A DNA stretch of 64,000 bases, from NCBI GenBank assembly GCA_964036155.1, contig OZ038422.1, positions 8,021,201 through 8,085,200 of the forward strand. The letters are read 5' to 3'. The notes beneath the pieces are model-generated. The model ran no database searches. It saw only the letters and a list, made by a program, of their open reading frames with translations, and had not been told where the DNA came from. Position 1 is the stretch's first letter, and every line of letters starts with the position of its first letter. Source of the DNA: Diploscapter coronatus (lineage: Eukaryota > Nematoda > Chromadorea > Rhabditida > Rhabditidae). The translations under genes were made by a program, and so were the position numbers. Of this stretch, positions 61,801 through 64,000 are shown piece by piece.

Positions 61801-62920
61801 AACAAAGTACTCACTTTTGGTAATAAAATGCTCATGTTTTTCTTTGGTAACAAAGTACTTTCAGCCTGGCATGACGTTTACAGCCAAATCAATCCCGATG
61901 TGCTTTTCATACTGCATAGGCAAGAAAAATAAGCAAACAATTTAATTTAAAATGATTAAAAAGATTAAATTTAAAAATAAAATAAGATAAGATTAAAATA
62001 TAAACTTTAAATAAAGTAAAAAAAAAACAATTTTAATTTCATGCCACTAATGGGTATGGCGAAACTGGACATGACGAAGTCGATCGAGGAGGACGATGTC
62101 TATCAACAGCACGTCCGAATGATTAGCTGGTACCTCAAACAGGACGGGCTTTTAAAGGTTCGGCAATTTTGTTTCTTGATTTTTTATCTTGGAAATTTAA
62201 ATAAAGATAGACTTTTGATTTTTCCTTTATAAATTTGTAGTAAATACTTTGATTTTTGGTTAAACTGGAAGAAAATTTTTTTTTAATTCAGATTTACATC
62301 CAACACGCCTTGCCAAAATGTCTAACTTATTGCGTCAGAGAGATGAATAAATGGATTTTGAAAGAAAACAAACCGCTTAGGTTTGCTGGGGTGAGTTTGA
62401 AATTTTTTTTGTAGAAAATTAGTCATTTATTAGAAAAAAAAATCAATATTGTAGGGCAAATAAAATTTGTAAAAAAAATATTAAAATTCAGGACCGTTTC
62501 ACAATCCACAACGAAAAATGGGAGCGAATTCGATTCGAGCATCTCGTGAAAATGAAAACGTGAGATTTAAACAAAATTGTTTAATTAAAAAAAATATTTC
62601 AGATGCGAAGGAAAATGCGAATTATTCGATTATTATCCTGAAATGCTGAATAAGAAAGGGGAGGTGAGATTTTTAAATTGGAGAAAGTGACTTATTTAGA
62701 AAACTGAACAACTCTCAAAATATTAAGTTAAACTATTTGAAATTCTAAAATATAATAATGAAATAAAAATGTTCAGTTTTCTCTGTACGATGAGAACACA
62801 AATTTGGTCTATTTCGACGACCGCATGCATTTGTCGAAGTTCGGCCGCGACAAAGTCAAAATCGTCTATCAGCGATTGGCGGAGAAATTCGCGAAACAAT
62901 ATCCGCATTTGGTGAAATAA
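55832..62920 (+). CDS. OAC-type membrane acyltransferase (Acyltransferase-3 plus SGNH), gene 2
   Basis: Twenty-one exons: 55832-55932, 56009-56086, 56143-56242, 56346-56513, 56665-56794, 56911-57041, 57272-57356, 57802-57965, 58078-58195, 58358-58461, 58555-58684, 58765-58861, 59438-59480, 59645-59768, 61093-61158, 61865-61919, 62040-62157, 62292-62390, 62492-62559, 62603-62663 and 62777-62920, about 727 residues. Motifs: IQGLRAWAIILVLLFHYFP, FFVISGYL, FYYRRAKRIFPLYYL, EDLFTHTWSLCVEIKW, GNISYSLYLVHWPIF, then an SGNH domain with GNSYAC (about 496) and DDRMH (694-698). The acyl carrier and acceptor are unknown; it is a divergent paralogue of 25479-28732. Exons are noticeably more GC-rich than its introns. 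Oddities: GAAG acceptors at 56664 and 58077, a GC donor at 61920 paired with no AG acceptor, and four introns occupied by mobile elements. Confidence 0.92.
58862..59437 (-). mobile_element. hAT transposon relic in an OAC intron
   Basis: Minus-strand frame 59078-59272 contains the hAT C-terminal dimerisation signature (SVESERVFSLASRTLTDYRK, then LSPNPLRKLLF). Short inverted ends GTACGAA and TTCGTAC lie at the two intron borders, and several ACGTAAACG and AACGAAACGAAAT words form subterminal repeats. The left end coincides with the GTACGA splice donor of exon 12. Confidence 0.85.
59853..60754 (+). mobile_element. Family-2 TTAA element, complete reference copy
   Basis: 902 bp between TTAA at 59849-59852 and TTAA at 60755-60758. 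Near-perfect inverted arms of about 85 bp open with GAGACATTCCAC and run through GGAACAACTGTCAAAGGGGG and GTCCGGACAATTG. No transposase. It lies in the intron between exons 14 and 15 of the acyltransferase. Other copies: 46687-46881 and 51600-52411. Confidence 0.93.
60857..60997. mobile_element. Foldback MITE with TTTTAAA flanks
   Basis: A 141-bp near-palindrome: CCCCCTATTGGGAACTGTCC and TATTCGGA-CAGCCCAATTCGG on one arm, with exact mirror on the other. TTTTAAA flanks both sides (60850-60856 and 60998-61004). It is in the same intron as the family-2 TTAA element. Confidence 0.9.
61155..61866. mobile_element. Inverted-repeat element coincident with an intron
   Basis: The intron 61159-61864 opens GTAAGTAGTTTGTTACC and closes with the mirror of AAAGTACTTTGTTACC. 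Each end also carries a second copy of AGTACTTTGTTACCAAA, and the inner arms pair over about 30 bp into CATTTT. The arms therefore run into the splice sites themselves. Confidence 0.75.
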
Positions 62921-63923
62921 CTTATTTTCTTTTTCATAGTACTTTGACCTATCCGGTGTCATTTTTTTCAGAAACTTGGAAATAGCTTTTTACCTGTGCA
63001 TTATTTTAAAACGAAACTCATAGAAAAATTCTAACATATTCCCAATAATCATATCTGATTAGATTTTTCAAAAAGTGTGTTATAAAATTTGTAAATATCG
63101 ATTTTTGGCGCAATTTTGATGAGGCTTCGTCGGACAAAGAAAAGGGAAAGCAAAACATTTTTATTTTTCTGGAAATAGTATACCGAATTTGAAATCTACG
63201 AAGTCGTTTTCTAGAATTTTGTTTTTTTTTTTTATCTTTTACAAATTAACTAGTATTTTCTAATCACACGAATTTTTAAAATTCAGGGTATTTTTCTATG
63301 AAAGTTTTGTCGGAAAAAAATTAACATCACAATTTACGGCTATTTTATGAGTTTGTGATATACCATTTTGACATCAAATGGTAATTTTTGGTATCAAACC
63401 TGGCCTCATTCTGTTATTTATTATTGTTTTTAGAGTTTCTGCGAGTTGTGTGTTTTAAATTTCGAAAATAAAATCACGAGTTTATGTTTAGATTTCATCC
63501 CTACCCAAAATGCTTGTGACGTTGAAATACTCCCAATTTTGTTCACTTTATTCGAAAAGCAGCTACGAAAATAAATTATTTCATTCACACTAGTTAATTC
63601 TTGAATGAAATACACAAAATTGTACTGAAAATGAGGATAACTACGGAAAAATGAGAAGAATTCAAGCAATGAGCATAATCGTTAGAGAGCAGAAGCGATA
63701 TTCTCGGTGTGAAAGCAGAGTTATGAAAGTATTTTTCTCAAAATCTGATGGACTAATCAAGCTTATAGCAGGAAACCACATGAAAAACGGATCAATGTGA
63801 TCAAAGATATGAATTTTGAAGGCGACGACCAGAACCTTTTTTTGTAAGCGAAAAGCGTGTCCTGCGCCTTTACACGCAACAGAACAAAGGCTATTTCAAA
63901 GGGAGAACAGCCTTGTAAGAACG

Positions 63924-63955
<32 letters not shown>

Positions 63956-64000
63956 CTTTGCTTGTTTCTGAAACATTCCAAAGTTTCTATGATCTTTTTA
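62921..64000. other. 3' flank, no gene seen
   Basis: AT-rich sequence downstream of the second acyltransferase, with a 24-base poly-T run at about 63926-63949. No exon chain or RNA gene recognised. Confidence 0.5.

Overview
The window is nuclear DNA of a nematode, most likely a free-living rhabditid. It is AT-rich, and the genes are cut into many short exons by small introns (often 40-60 bp) ending in TTTAG or TTTCAG. Several start codons lie 0-30 bp after an acceptor-like TTTCAG, as expected for spliced-leader trans-splicing. Nearly every protein family present is typical of, or expanded in, nematodes: DUF273, DUF288/STELLO-like, GT92 (DUF23), GT11, FkbM-type methyltransferase, Acyltransferase-3/SGNH (OAC type) and ShKT. 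The species cannot be fixed from the sequence. All gene models were assembled by hand by joining exons with consistent reading phase. The longest continuous reading frames give only fragments of them.

Layout, left to right: the 3' part of an FkbM-domain methyltransferase gene (+, 202-1237); a DUF273 glycosyltransferase (-, 3484-4941); a core-1 beta3-galactosyltransferase homologue (-, 6474-8697); a mariner relic (10186-10699); a small secreted Ly6-like protein (+, 13308-13964); two tandem secreted three-ShKT-domain genes (+, 15383-17332 and 20061-22603) with a 200-bp assembly gap between them; an OAC-type membrane acyltransferase (+, 25479-28732); a STELLO/DUF288 glycosyltransferase facing it (-, 29213-33000); a GT92 (+, 36364-38794) and a GT11 fucosyltransferase-like gene (+, 39860-42835); a second, complete FkbM-domain gene (-, 43810-45657); a truncated second GT11-like gene (-, 47248-48076); a small unrecognised multi-pass membrane protein (-, 49067-50070); a repeat-filled stretch (50.1-55.8 kb); and a second OAC-type acyltransferase with several introns invaded by transposons (+, 55832-62920).

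Nine of the thirteen genes, plus the truncated GT11, are Golgi/ER-type sugar transferases, sugar or lipid O-acyltransferases, or methyltransferases with an N-terminal membrane anchor or many membrane segments. They could act on common glycans or glycolipids of the secretory pathway. This is a functional neighbourhood, not an operon: both strands are used and spacings are large. The two ShKT proteins and the Ly6-like protein are secreted or surface products of the same fast-evolving kind of region.

The intergenic space holds several families of short non-autonomous DNA transposons. Two families insert at TTAA and one at TA, with an empty-site comparison available inside the window, alongside foldback MITEs, a hAT relic and three long dispersed repeats present twice. 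The most interesting signals are an intron that looks born from an inverted-repeat element, a 180-bp exon-interrupting insert without GT-AG ends, a high frequency of GC-AG introns, and mosaic divergence between the ShKT paralogues.
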